From: DASQMT01 sp963827335
Lineage (GTDB): Bacteria > Actinomycetota > Thermoleophilia > Solirubrobacterales > Solirubrobacteraceae
DNA: 64,000 bases
NCBI GenBank assembly: GCA_963827335.1
Contig: CAWHAP010000015.1
Location: forward strand, 186,001-250,000
Reading direction: 5' to 3'
The notes beneath the pieces were generated by a model that had not been told where the DNA came from, ran no database searches, and saw only the letters and a program-made list of their open reading frames with translations. Of this stretch, positions 34,893-43,624 are shown piece by piece. Both the position numbers and the translations under genes were made by a program. The first letter of the stretch is position 1. Each line of letters begins with the position of its first letter.

Positions 34893-36479
34893 ATGGGACG
34901 CGTGCGACGGATCGCAGCGGTGCTGGCAGGGATCGCCCTGATGGCCGCCGGCTGCGGCGGGGACGGCGGCGGCGCGGACGGCGCGGGGCCGCCGCGCGTG
35001 GTCGTCGACACCCGCACGCCCTCGCCGTGGGTGACGAGCGACCTCGACCGCGTCGCCCGCAGCCGCGCCGCCGCGGAGCAGGCCGCGCGCCGGCGGGCGC
35101 GGCTGGCGGAGCTCGCCGGCGTGCGCACGGTGGGCGCCGCGCTCGAGCGCGCGTACCTGACGGGCGCGATCGGCCGCGGCACGTGGGCCGCGCATCGCGC
35201 CGCCCACGCCGGCGCGCGCCGGGCGATGCGGCTGCTCACCGGGGCGCGCGCCGCCGAGGAGGGCGTGGTGCTCGCGTCCGTCGAGCGCCTCGCCGCCGAG
35301 GGGCGGCTCACGCCGAGCCGCTTCCCCGCGGTCTTCCTCAACCTGCGCCGGAACACCCGCACGTGGACGGGCGCGGCGTTCCCGGCGCCGGGCGAGCGGC
35401 GCACGTTCGGCGCCGACCCCGCCGTCTTCCAGTACGTGCCCGGCCACGGGATCCAGTGGCATCCGCTGGCCAGCTGGGGCCAGGTCAACGCGCGCCTGCG
35501 CGTTTGCCTCTCCGGCGGCCGCTGCGCCGGCCGCGACCTGCGCGCACGGCTGGACCGGCTCGCGCGCCTGAGCGCGCGGCGGGGCGGCTTCCGCGCGTGG
35601 GAGTACTACTACGCCTACGCGCAGGGCACGCCGCCGTGGATGAGCGGAATGGCCCAGGCCACGGCCGTGCAGGCGCTCGCACGCGGCGCGCGCGCGTTCG
35701 GGCGGCCGCGCTACGCGCGCCTCGCGCGGCGGGCGCTCGGCGCGTTCGAGACGCCGCCGCCGGCCGGCGTGTCGGTCCCCGCCGCCGAGGGCCGGCGCTT
35801 CGTCATGTACTCGTTCGCGCCGACGCTGCAGATCCTCAACGGGGAGCTCCAGGCGGTCAACGGGCTGCGCGACGCCGCCGTGCTGGGGCGCAGCCGCCGG
35901 GCCGCGCGGCTCGTGCGCGCCGGCGACCGGGCGGTGCGCCACGCGATCGCCGGCTTCGACACGGGCGCCTGGTCGCTCTACTCAGCGGCCGGCGCGGAGT
36001 CGACGCTCGCGTACCACCAGCTCACCACCGGCTTCCTCGGCGAGCTCTGCAACCGGACGGAGCGAGCCGAGTACTGCCGCGCCGAGCGCCGCTTCGCCCG
36101 CTACGAGCACGAGCCGCCGCGGATCGGGATCGCGCCGCTGTCCGGGCTCTGGGCCCGCCGCAGCGCGCCGCTGCGCTTCACGCTCTCCAAGGGCTCGTCC
36201 GTCCAGGTGCGCGTCTACGGCCCGGCCGGGGTGGTGCTGTCGCGCGACCTGCAGCTCGGACGCGGCGGGCACGAGCTGGGCTGGACGCCGCCGTCGCGCG
36301 GCCGCTTCCGGGTGCAGGTGCGGGCGCGCGGGCCGGAGGGGCGGCTGGGCAGCTCGGACCGCACGGTGCGCGTCCGGTTCCCGAAGCCCGAGCCGAAGCC
36401 GAAGCACGAGCCGAAGCGCCGGCGCCCGCCGGAGGAGCGGCGCGGCGAGATCGGCGAGAGCGGCAGCGGGATCGGCTAG
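34893..36479 (+). CDS. D-glucuronyl C5-epimerase-like lipoprotein
   Basis: A 528-residue lipoprotein. The lipobox LMAAGC places the acylated Cys at residue 21. The region from about 220 to 410 matches the C-terminal domain of D-glucuronyl C5-epimerases (PF06662): WEYYYAYAQGTPPWMSGMAQ, SFAPTLQILNGELQAVNGL and a tyrosine-rich GAWSLYSAAGAESTLAYHQL. In animals these enzymes turn glucuronate into iduronate in heparan sulfate, and bacterial versions exist. Here it may edit a uronic-acid surface polysaccharide. The C-terminal part is an Ig-like module and a KPEPKPKHEPK tail that may reach through the wall. A TAAGGT box lies nine bases before the ATG. Confidence 0.78.
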   Translation: MGRVRRIAAVLAGIALMAAGCGGDGGGADGAGPPRVVVDTRTPSPWVTSDLDRVARSRAAAEQAARRRARLAELAGVRTVGAALERAYLTGAIGRGTWAAHRAAHAGARRAMRLLTGARAAEEGVVLASVERLAAEGRLTPSRFPAVFLNLRRNTRTWTGAAFPAPGERRTFGADPAVFQYVPGHGIQWHPLASWGQVNARLRVCLSGGRCAGRDLRARLDRLARLSARRGGFRAWEYYYAYAQGTPPWMSGMAQATAVQALARGARAFGRPRYARLARRALGAFETPPPAGVSVPAAEGRRFVMYSFAPTLQILNGELQAVNGLRDAAVLGRSRRAARLVRAGDRAVRHAIAGFDTGAWSLYSAAGAESTLAYHQLTTGFLGELCNRTERAEYCRAERRFARYEHEPPRIGIAPLSGLWARRSAPLRFTLSKGSSVQVRVYGPAGVVLSRDLQLGRGGHELGWTPPSRGRFRVQVRARGPEGRLGSSDRTVRVRFPKPEPKPKHEPKRRRPPEERRGEIGESGSGIG

Positions 36480-36482
36480 CGT
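36477..36482 (+). promoter_or_regulatory. -10 box overlapping a stop codon, before the SHOCT gene
   Basis: TAGCGT, whose first three bases are the TAG stop of the epimerase-like gene. Six bases separate it from the ATG at 36489. Confidence 0.5.
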
Positions 36483-36488
36483 CCGCGC

Positions 36489-36887
36489 ATGGGCCTCTTC
36501 GACCGCTTCCGCTCCAAGCCGGAGGAGGAGCCCATGTTCGGCTACCGCAGCGAGCCGAGTGGGCTGGAGGCGCGCCCCGCGGCGCCGCCCGAGGCTCCCG
36601 GGCCGTTCGACCTGATGCGCGAGCTCCAGGCCGCGGACGGCAACCCGGACGAGCTCTTCGCGCGGCTCCAGCAGCTCTTCCCGGGTGCGCAGATCGACGT
36701 CGCCGACGGCACGACCGTCGACGCGTCCGGCGACCCTGCCGCCGCCGCGGCGGCGCTCAGCGCGTTCGGCTTCGGCGCAGCGCCGGATCCGATCGCGCAG
36801 CTCGAGCGCCTCGCGGCGCTCAAGGCGTCAGGCGCACTGACCGACGCGGAGTTCGCGGCGGCCAAGGCGAAGCTGCTCGGCACGTAG
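36489..36887 (+). CDS. SHOCT-domain protein
   Basis: A 132-residue protein. The N-terminus (GLFDRFRSKPEEEPMFG) is basic and then disordered, the middle has a short helical part, and the last 32 residues are a SHOCT motif: PIAQLERLAALKASGALTDA followed by EFAAAKAKLL. SHOCT is a short oligomerisation helix-hairpin at protein termini without enzymatic activity. Its N-terminus resembles the broken gene at 16675 (MGLFNRM). Function unknown. It is followed by the inverted-repeat element. Confidence 0.75.
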   Translation: MGLFDRFRSKPEEEPMFGYRSEPSGLEARPAAPPEAPGPFDLMRELQAADGNPDELFARLQQLFPGAQIDVADGTTVDASGDPAAAAAALSAFGFGAAPDPIAQLERLAALKASGALTDAEFAAAKAKLLGT

Positions 36888-36920
36888 GCGCCGTCCTGCC
36901 GCGCTGCGCGAGCGGCGGCC

Positions 36921-37147
36921 CCGGCGAACGTCAACAGCCGCATTGAGGAGGCGGGTCCGGTGGCGCCGCTTCCACGAAGTCATCGGCGAGTTGACCGCGA
37001 TATACGCGGTCAAGTCGCCAAGCGCTGCGACTTGATCCCGGATAGCGGGATCAAGACGCAACAAGCGCCGCTGGAACCGCTTCCACGCCTCGCGAGCCGC
37101 CGCTCCACCGGACCCGCCTCCTCAATGCCGGTGTTGACGTTCGCCGG
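36921..37147. repeat. Nested inverted-repeat element with two symmetric internal hairpins
   Basis: The ends 36921-36963 and 37105-37147 are 43-base inverted repeats with two mismatches. Inside lie two hairpins of matching design. 36985-36999 pairs with 37005-37019 (14 of 15, one G-G mismatch, loop ATATA), and 37027-37040 pairs with 37046-37059 (13 of 14, one A-A mismatch, loop GATAG). The inner arms of the two hairpins also resemble each other (12 of 15). CCGCTTCCACG is repeated directly at 36966 and 37077. No open frame explains it. It could be a miniature transposon, a REP-type pair or a structured RNA between two convergent genes. Confidence 0.8.
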
Positions 37148-37167
37148 CGCCCGCCATCAGGCGGGCG
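37148..37167 (-). terminator. Perfect hairpin downstream of the helicase gene
   Basis: CGCCCGCC (37148-37155) pairs with GGCGGGCG (37160-37167) around ATCA. It starts right after the inverted-repeat element and lies 18 bases beyond the helicase stop. No T tract follows, so it may be a factor-assisted terminator or an RNA-stabilising structure. Confidence 0.45.
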
Positions 37168-37185
37168 GAGACGAGAAGACCTGCG

Positions 37186-38409
<1,224 letters not shown>

Positions 38410-38701
38410 TGGAGGAGCTCCTTCTCGCGACGCGGGGAGCGTCACGTTCTGCGGTGGGGAGATTCGACTGACCCCATCCGCGCCATCGGAGCGCCGTCTA
38501 GGAACAAGAACCTCACGGGTGGCAGGTCGCCACCCGAAGGCACAAGGTAGCACCGCCGAGGGATCCTCCGCGGGTCATCCGGACCGCGTCCTGATGGGGT
38601 GCACGGACATCCGTATCCGGTCCTGACCGGGCTTCGCCCTCATAGGGCGCCCTAACTCGGCAGGACGGCCACCGGCCCGGAGCGGTATCGTGGCGCGCCA
38701 C
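38410..38701. other. Gene-free divergent region between helicase and desaturase
   Basis: No open frame with a credible start is seen in these 292 bases. On the minus (helicase leader) side there is AAGGAG at 38418-38423 and a perfect 7-bp hairpin, GGGTGGC at 38517-38523 with GCCACCC at 38529-38535. On the plus (desaturase) side there is CCCTCATAGGG at 38637-38647 and a TATCGT box at 38686-38691, ten bases before the desaturase ATG. Confidence 0.55.
38637..38647 (+). promoter_or_regulatory. CCCTCATAGGG promoter-like motif (copy 2)
   Basis: The 11-mer shared with 13774 and 58740, here 54 bases before the desaturase ATG and in the same orientation relative to the gene as the other copies have to the PspC and deacetylase genes. 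Confidence 0.45.
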
Positions 38702-39649
38702 ATGAGCACTCTCGCCGAACCCACCACCCCTGGGGTCGACGACGTCGAGCCCTGCGAGAACGAGACCCTCGACCGGATCATGACCGGCACGGTGACCGTC
38801 GTTCCCGTGCTGTGCCTCTTCATCGTCGGCTGGCAGGTGTGGGGATCGTGGCTGGGCTGGAACGACGTCTTCGTCTTCCTGATCATGTACGTGCTGACCG
38901 GCCTGGGCATCACCGTCGGCTTCCACCGCATGCTCACCCACCGGGCGTTCAAGACGACGCCGTTCGTCAAGGGCGTGTTCACGGTGCTGGGCTCGGCCGC
39001 GATCGAGGGGCCGGTCATCTCGTGGGTCGCCGACCACCGCAAGCACCACGCGTTCTCCGACCGCCCCGGCGACCCGCACAGCCCGCACGTCGACCACGGC
39101 TCGGGCCTCAAGGGCGCCCTGCGCGGCCTCGCGCACGCCCACGTCGGCTGGCTGTTCCTGCACACGCACCGCGGCCGCCGCACGCGGTACGCGCCCGACC
39201 TCATCGCCGACCCGGTGGTGAGCGCCGTCGACCGCCGCTTCGTGCTCTGCGTCGCCGGCGGCCTGGTCGCCCCGTTCCTGCTCGGCTACGCCTTCGGCGG
39301 CACCCTGCGCGACGGCTTCACCGGGCTGCTCTGGGGCGGCGCCGTCCGCGTGCTCGTGCTGCATCACGCGACGTACTCGATCAACTCGCTGTGCCACTTC
39401 TTCGGGCGCCGCCGCTTCAACACCAAGGACGAGTCGCGCAACCTGTTCTGGCTGTCGTTCTTCTCCTTCGGCGAGGCCTGGCACAACAACCACCACGCCT
39501 TCCCGACGTCCGCCGAGCACGGCATGCGCCGCTACGAGTTCGACCCCTCGGCCTACGTGATCCGCGGGCTCGAGAAGGTCGGGCTGGCCTGGGACGTCGT
39601 ACGGATCCCCCGGGAGCGCCAGGCCAAGAAGTACGCGGGGTCCGCTTGA
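38702..39649 (+). CDS. Fatty acid (acyl-CoA-type) desaturase
   Basis: A 315-residue membrane desaturase. The three histidine boxes that bind the di-iron centre are HRMLTH (near 78), HRKHH (near 115) and HNNHH (near 262). Four hydrophobic helices are grouped in two pairs (LCLFIVGWQVWGSWLG, VFVFLIMYVLTGLGITVG, and two near 185-225). It would introduce a cis double bond, probably delta-9, into long-chain acyl chains, adjusting membrane fluidity. The next gene, a cyclopropane synthase coupled by TTGA overlap, would use the resulting double bond. The upstream motifs suggest its own controlled promoter. Confidence 0.93.
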   Translation: MSTLAEPTTPGVDDVEPCENETLDRIMTGTVTVVPVLCLFIVGWQVWGSWLGWNDVFVFLIMYVLTGLGITVGFHRMLTHRAFKTTPFVKGVFTVLGSAAIEGPVISWVADHRKHHAFSDRPGDPHSPHVDHGSGLKGALRGLAHAHVGWLFLHTHRGRRTRYAPDLIADPVVSAVDRRFVLCVAGGLVAPFLLGYAFGGTLRDGFTGLLWGGAVRVLVLHHATYSINSLCHFFGRRRFNTKDESRNLFWLSFFSFGEAWHNNHHAFPTSAEHGMRRYEFDPSAYVIRGLEKVGLAWDVVRIPRERQAKKYAGSA

Positions 39650-40875
39650 GCACCACCCAGGCGGTACGCGGGGTCAGGACGAGCACCGCAGCGCTGCGCG
39701 AGACGCTCGCGGAGGTCCTTCCGGACCGGCCGTTCACGATCGAGCTGTGGGACGGGACCGAGCTGCCCTCCACCGCGGGCGACGGACCCGTCTTCTCGGT
39801 CCGCTCGCCGCTCGCGCTCGGCCACATGCTGCGCTCGCCCGGGCAGCTGGGGCTCGGCCGCGCCTACGTGTCCGGCGCGCTCGACGTCGACGACATCGAC
39901 GCGGTGCTCAGCCTGCTGGACGGCTATGCGCCGCCGCCGATCGAGGCGAAGGCCCGCGCGCGGCTCGTCGCCGCCGCCGTGAAGGCCGGGGCGCTCTCGC
40001 AGGTGCCGCGGGTCCCGGCCGTCGAGCTGCGCCCGGAGGGCCGGCGCCACTCGATCCTGCGCGACAAGCGCTCGGTCACGCACCACTACGACGTCTCCAA
40101 CGACTACTTCGCGCTCTTCCTGGACGCGGCGATGGTCTACTCGTGCGCGATCTGGTCGCGCGGGGCCACGACGCTGGAGGAGGCGCAGGAGACGAAGCTC
40201 GAGCTCGTGTGCACGAAGCTCGCCCTGCAGAAGGGCGAGCGGCTGCTCGACGTCGGCTGCGGCTGGGGGGCGTTCGCGGTGCACGCCGCCAAGCGCCACG
40301 GCGTGCACGTGACCGGCATCACGCTGTCGGAGCCGCAGGCCGCCCGCGCGCGGCAGCGCGCCCGCGACGAGGGCGTCGAGGACCGGGTCGACATCCGCGT
40401 GATGGACTACCGCGACCTGTCGGGCGAGACGTTCGACGCGATCGCGTCGATCGGCATGGTCGAGCACGTCGGCGCGGTCAACATCGACGCCTACGCGCAG
40501 ACGCTGGCGAACCTGCTCGAGCCCGGCGGGCGGCTGCTCAACCACGGCATCGCGCGGCTGCGCTTCGGCGAGCCCGAGGCCGGCCCGTTCTCCGAGCGCT
40601 ACGTCTTCCCCGATGCCGCGCCGCTGCATCTCTCGCGCGTGCAGGTCGCGATGGAGAAGACGGGCTTCGAGACGCGCCACGTCGAGGGCTTCCGCATGGA
40701 CTACGCCCGCACGCTGACGGAATGGCTGACCCGCTTCGAGTCCAACCTGGACGAGGCACGGCGGCTGGCCGGCGACGAGCGCGTGCGGGTCTGGCAGGTC
40801 TACCTGCGCGCCGCGCGGCGCGGCTTCGAGACCGGCTTCACGTCGGTCTACCAGGTCCTCGCGGACCGCGTCTAG
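39646..40875 (+). CDS. cfa: Cyclopropane-fatty-acyl-phospholipid synthase-family methyltransferase
   Basis: A 409-residue SAM-dependent enzyme. The N-terminal domain ends near residue 140 (RSVTHHYDVSNDYFALFLD, the family's lipid-binding hallmark). The SAM motif is LLDVGCGWGAFAVHAAKRHG, followed by GITLSEPQAARARQRA and IASIGMVEHVGAVN. It adds a methylene bridge, or a methyl group in the 10-methyl branch, to the double bond of phospholipid acyl chains. It starts at a TTG that overlaps the desaturase stop (TTGA), so the two enzymes act in sequence on the membrane. Its TAG stop shares CTAG with the convergent kinase gene. Confidence 0.92.
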   Translation: MSTTQAVRGVRTSTAALRETLAEVLPDRPFTIELWDGTELPSTAGDGPVFSVRSPLALGHMLRSPGQLGLGRAYVSGALDVDDIDAVLSLLDGYAPPPIEAKARARLVAAAVKAGALSQVPRVPAVELRPEGRRHSILRDKRSVTHHYDVSNDYFALFLDAAMVYSCAIWSRGATTLEEAQETKLELVCTKLALQKGERLLDVGCGWGAFAVHAAKRHGVHVTGITLSEPQAARARQRARDEGVEDRVDIRVMDYRDLSGETFDAIASIGMVEHVGAVNIDAYAQTLANLLEPGGRLLNHGIARLRFGEPEAGPFSERYVFPDAAPLHLSRVQVAMEKTGFETRHVEGFRMDYARTLTEWLTRFESNLDEARRLAGDERVRVWQVYLRAARRGFETGFTSVYQVLADRV

Positions 40876-42482
40876 CCGACGCGGCGGAACGACGTGACGA
40901 CCATCGGCTCGGCATCCGTGAGGCGCCAGCCGGGCTCACCCAGGAGCAGCGCCACCTCCTCGCGGCAGCCCGCGTAGAACGCCCGGTGGCCCTCGAGCCA
41001 CTCGTCGAGCGTCTTCGCGCCCGCGCTCTCGTTCGACACCGTGTCCTCGTCGATCTGGCCGAACGGGAGCACGGCGACCCGGGTGACCTCGACGACCGCG
41101 CGGCGGGTGCCGTGGTGGTCGGTGATCGGCAGGCGCTGGCCGATCCTGGGCGGCCCGCCGTCCAGGTCCCACTCGCGGGCGAGCGAGATCGACGCGGTCT
41201 TGCTGCCGTCGAGGATCTGCGCGATCGCCCGCTCGCCGCGGCCGCCGTCGCCCTCGTAGCCGAACTCGATGAACGGCTCGCGCCCGTCGCGCCAGGGGGC
41301 GAGCGGGATCGAGGCCCGCAGCCGCGTGCCGGCGCCCGGCGCGCTCTCGACCTCGAGCCGGCCGCCGAGCGCCTCGAGCCGGTCGACCAGGCCGTGCAGC
41401 CCGCTCCCGGCGCCCGGCGTCGCGCCGCCCGCCCCGTCGTCCGCCACGTCGGCGTGGAGCACGGGGCCGCGCCGCGTGACGTCGACGCGCAGCTCGCTGG
41501 CGCCCGCATGCTTGACCGCGTTGGAGAGCGCCTCGGCCACGAGGTAGTAGACCGTCACCTCGACCGGGTCGGGCAGCCGCTGCTCGGGCAGGGCGCCGAT
41601 GCGCAGCGCCACGGGCGAGTGCAGGGCGAGCGAGCGCAGGGCGGGCTCGAGGCCGTGCGCGCTGAGGCCGGCGGGGTGCAGGCCGCGGGCCAGCTCGCGC
41701 AGCTCGCTGCCGGCGAGCCGGGCCTGCTCGCGCGCCTGCTCGAGCATCCGGCGGGCCTGCTCGGGCGAGCCCTCCGCGGCGCGCAGCGCGAGGTCGAGCG
41801 ACTGGGTCAGGACCACGAGCCGCTGCTGCGCGCCGTCGTGCAGGTCGCGGCCGATCCGGCGGCGCTCCTCGTCGGCGGCGTGCAGGAGGCGCGTGCGCGA
41901 CGCGGCGACCTCGGCCTCGCGCGCCCGCAGGGTCGCCTCGAAGCGGCGGCGCTCGAGCTCCGCGGCGGCGCGCGCCGCGAAGATGCGCAGCACCGCGAAC
42001 TCCTCCTCGCCGGCGTCGACCTGGGCGCGGGAGAGCACGCAGACGTAGCCGATCGTCGCGCCCTCCGCCCCGTACATGGGCACGCCGAGGTAGCCGTCGA
42101 GCCCGTTGCGGACGACGAACGCGTCCCGCGGGAAGCGCCGCACGGTGCCCGTGGGATGGCTGATGACGTCGCTGCGCTCGATCGGCTCGCACGGCGTGTC
42201 GGCCAGCGCGTACTCGTAGCCCTCGGGGAGCAGGTCGCCCCCCGGCCAGCACGCGAGGACCCGCGCGCGCGTCGCCGGCTGCGCGTCGCACAGCTCGGCG
42301 ACGTAGGCGACGTCGGCGGCGAAGGCCGCGGCGAGGCAGCGCGCCAGCGAGCGCAGGAACGCCGCGCCGACCGTGCCCGCGGTGCCCTCGGCGATCGTCC
42401 GGAGCAGGTCGCGCTGATCGTGCGCGGTGGGGGCGGTCGGTGCGAGGCTCATCTGGGCGTCCGTGCCGTGGGGGAGCGGCAC
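40872..42482 (-). CDS. Sensor histidine kinase (GAF-HisKA_3-HATPase) fused to an ASCH domain
   Basis: A 536-residue cytoplasmic protein with four parts. A GAF-type sensor (about 30-175) is followed by a coiled coil and a HisKA_3 dimer helix with the phospho-His in EERRRIGRDLHDGAQQRLV. The HATPase has N-box VAEALSNAVKHAG, G-box VADDGAGG and GSGLHGLVDRLEALGG. From about 405 to the end is a full ASCH domain: ERAIAQILDGSKTASISLAR, PRIGQRLPITDHHGTRRAVV, TLDEWLEGHRAFYAGC and PMVVTSFRRV. ASCH proteins are thought to bind RNA or modified nucleosides. No start codon lies between HATPase and ASCH. The GTG at 42482 follows a TAGAAT box by five bases; ATG 42452 is the alternative. No response regulator is adjacent. 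Confidence 0.85.
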   Translation of the reverse strand: MPLPHGTDAQMSLAPTAPTAHDQRDLLRTIAEGTAGTVGAAFLRSLARCLAAAFAADVAYVAELCDAQPATRARVLACWPGGDLLPEGYEYALADTPCEPIERSDVISHPTGTVRRFPRDAFVVRNGLDGYLGVPMYGAEGATIGYVCVLSRAQVDAGEEEFAVLRIFAARAAAELERRRFEATLRAREAEVAASRTRLLHAADEERRRIGRDLHDGAQQRLVVLTQSLDLALRAAEGSPEQARRMLEQAREQARLAGSELRELARGLHPAGLSAHGLEPALRSLALHSPVALRIGALPEQRLPDPVEVTVYYLVAEALSNAVKHAGASELRVDVTRRGPVLHADVADDGAGGATPGAGSGLHGLVDRLEALGGRLEVESAPGAGTRLRASIPLAPWRDGREPFIEFGYEGDGGRGERAIAQILDGSKTASISLAREWDLDGGPPRIGQRLPITDHHGTRRAVVEVTRVAVLPFGQIDEDTVSNESAGAKTLDEWLEGHRAFYAGCREEVALLLGEPGWRLTDAEPMVVTSFRRVG

Positions 42483-42557
42483 GCCGGATTCTAGGGCCGG
42501 ACCGGCGGGCTTCCTACCCCCGGGGGGTGAATCGGCTCCCCCTGCGAACATGGCCCG

Positions 42558-43613
42558 ATGGGCGACGGCACGCGGGCGGCGGCGCGGTGGGCCGGCGTGG
42601 CCGCCGCGACGGGCGCCGCCGGCTGGGGCCTCGGCGCGCTCGGACTGCCCTCGTCCTACCTGTTCGGCGCGCTCCTGGTCGGCATCGCCGCGGCCCTGCT
42701 GGCGCCCGGCGCGCACGCCGTGGCGCCGGCCGCCTTCACCGCCTCGCTGGCGATCGCGGGCGTCGTGCTCGGCACGCTGCTGGACTCGTCGTCGCTCGAC
42801 GCGATCGCCGACGGCTGGCTGCCGCTCGCGCTCGTCACGGCCGCGACCCTGGCCATCTCGCTCGTCGCGGGCTCCGTGCTCGCGCGGCTCACGTCGCTCG
42901 ACGCGCCGACGGCCGCGCTCGGCATGGTCGCCGGCGGGGCGTCGGGCATCGTCGGGATCTCGGACGAGCTGGGCGCCGACGACCGGCTCGTCGCGTTCAT
43001 GCAGTACCTGCGCGTGCTGTTGATCGTCCTCCTCACCCCCGTGCTCGTCGCGGTCTTCTTCCCGGGCGCGCCGGCGCTGCCCGACGCGCCGGGCGAGCCG
43101 CTGCTCGGCGACGCGCGCGCGTGGGCGCTGACCGCGGCGACGGCGCTGGCCGGCTGGGCCGCGAGCCGCCGCTTGCGCTTCCCCGGCGCGGCCCTGCTCC
43201 TGCCGATGGCCTGCGCGGCCGTGCTGGCGCTCGGCGTGCCCGGCGGCGGGTTCGAGGTGCCCGCGCTGCTGCGCGAGCTGGCCTTCGCGCTGATCGGGCT
43301 GCAGGTCGGGCTGCGGTTCACGCTCGACACGATCCGCGAGCTGGGCCGGCTGCTCGTGCCCGTGCTGCTCGGCGTGCTCGGCGTGCTCGTGGCCTGCGCG
43401 CTGCTCGCGGTCGTCCTCGACGTGACGACGTCGGTCTCCCTGCGCGACGCGTACCTGGCGACGACGCCCGGCGGCCTCTACGCGGTCGTCGCGATCGCGC
43501 TCGGCACCGACGCGAACGCCGCGTTCATCGTCGCCGCCCAGGGGCTCAGGCTGCTCGCCATGATCGCCCTCGCCCCGCTCTTCGTGCGCTGGCTCGTGGC
43601 GCGAGCGCCGTAA
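42558..43613 (+). CDS. AbrB-family membrane protein (PF05145-type)
   Basis: A 351-residue integral membrane protein with about ten helices arranged as two related halves, each beginning with a GxxLxLPSSYLFGALLVG-like segment. This is the AbrB/'putative ammonia monooxygenase' family, whose old name is misleading; it is regarded as a transporter or regulator of unknown substrate. AMVAGGASGIVG-like and ATTPGGLYAVVAIA motifs at the half ends fit. The start is the ATG at 42558, with no clear ribosome site. Its TAA stop is also the first part of the -10 box of the next gene. Confidence 0.82.
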   Translation: MGDGTRAAARWAGVAAATGAAGWGLGALGLPSSYLFGALLVGIAAALLAPGAHAVAPAAFTASLAIAGVVLGTLLDSSSLDAIADGWLPLALVTAATLAISLVAGSVLARLTSLDAPTAALGMVAGGASGIVGISDELGADDRLVAFMQYLRVLLIVLLTPVLVAVFFPGAPALPDAPGEPLLGDARAWALTAATALAGWAASRRLRFPGAALLLPMACAAVLALGVPGGGFEVPALLRELAFALIGLQVGLRFTLDTIRELGRLLVPVLLGVLGVLVACALLAVVLDVTTSVSLRDAYLATTPGGLYAVVAIALGTDANAAFIVAAQGLRLLAMIALAPLFVRWLVARAP

Positions 43614-43616
43614 CGT
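43611..43616 (+). promoter_or_regulatory. -10 box overlapping a stop codon, before the monooxygenase
   Basis: TAACGT, whose TAA is the stop codon of the AbrB-type gene, with eight bases to the GTG at 43625. Confidence 0.45.
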
Positions 43617-43624
43617 ACCCCGGC

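Noticed and set aside
42558..43613. Annotation as ammonia monooxygenase
   Set aside because: That name is a historic mislabel of the AbrB membrane family. No copper-enzyme motifs or amo genes are present.
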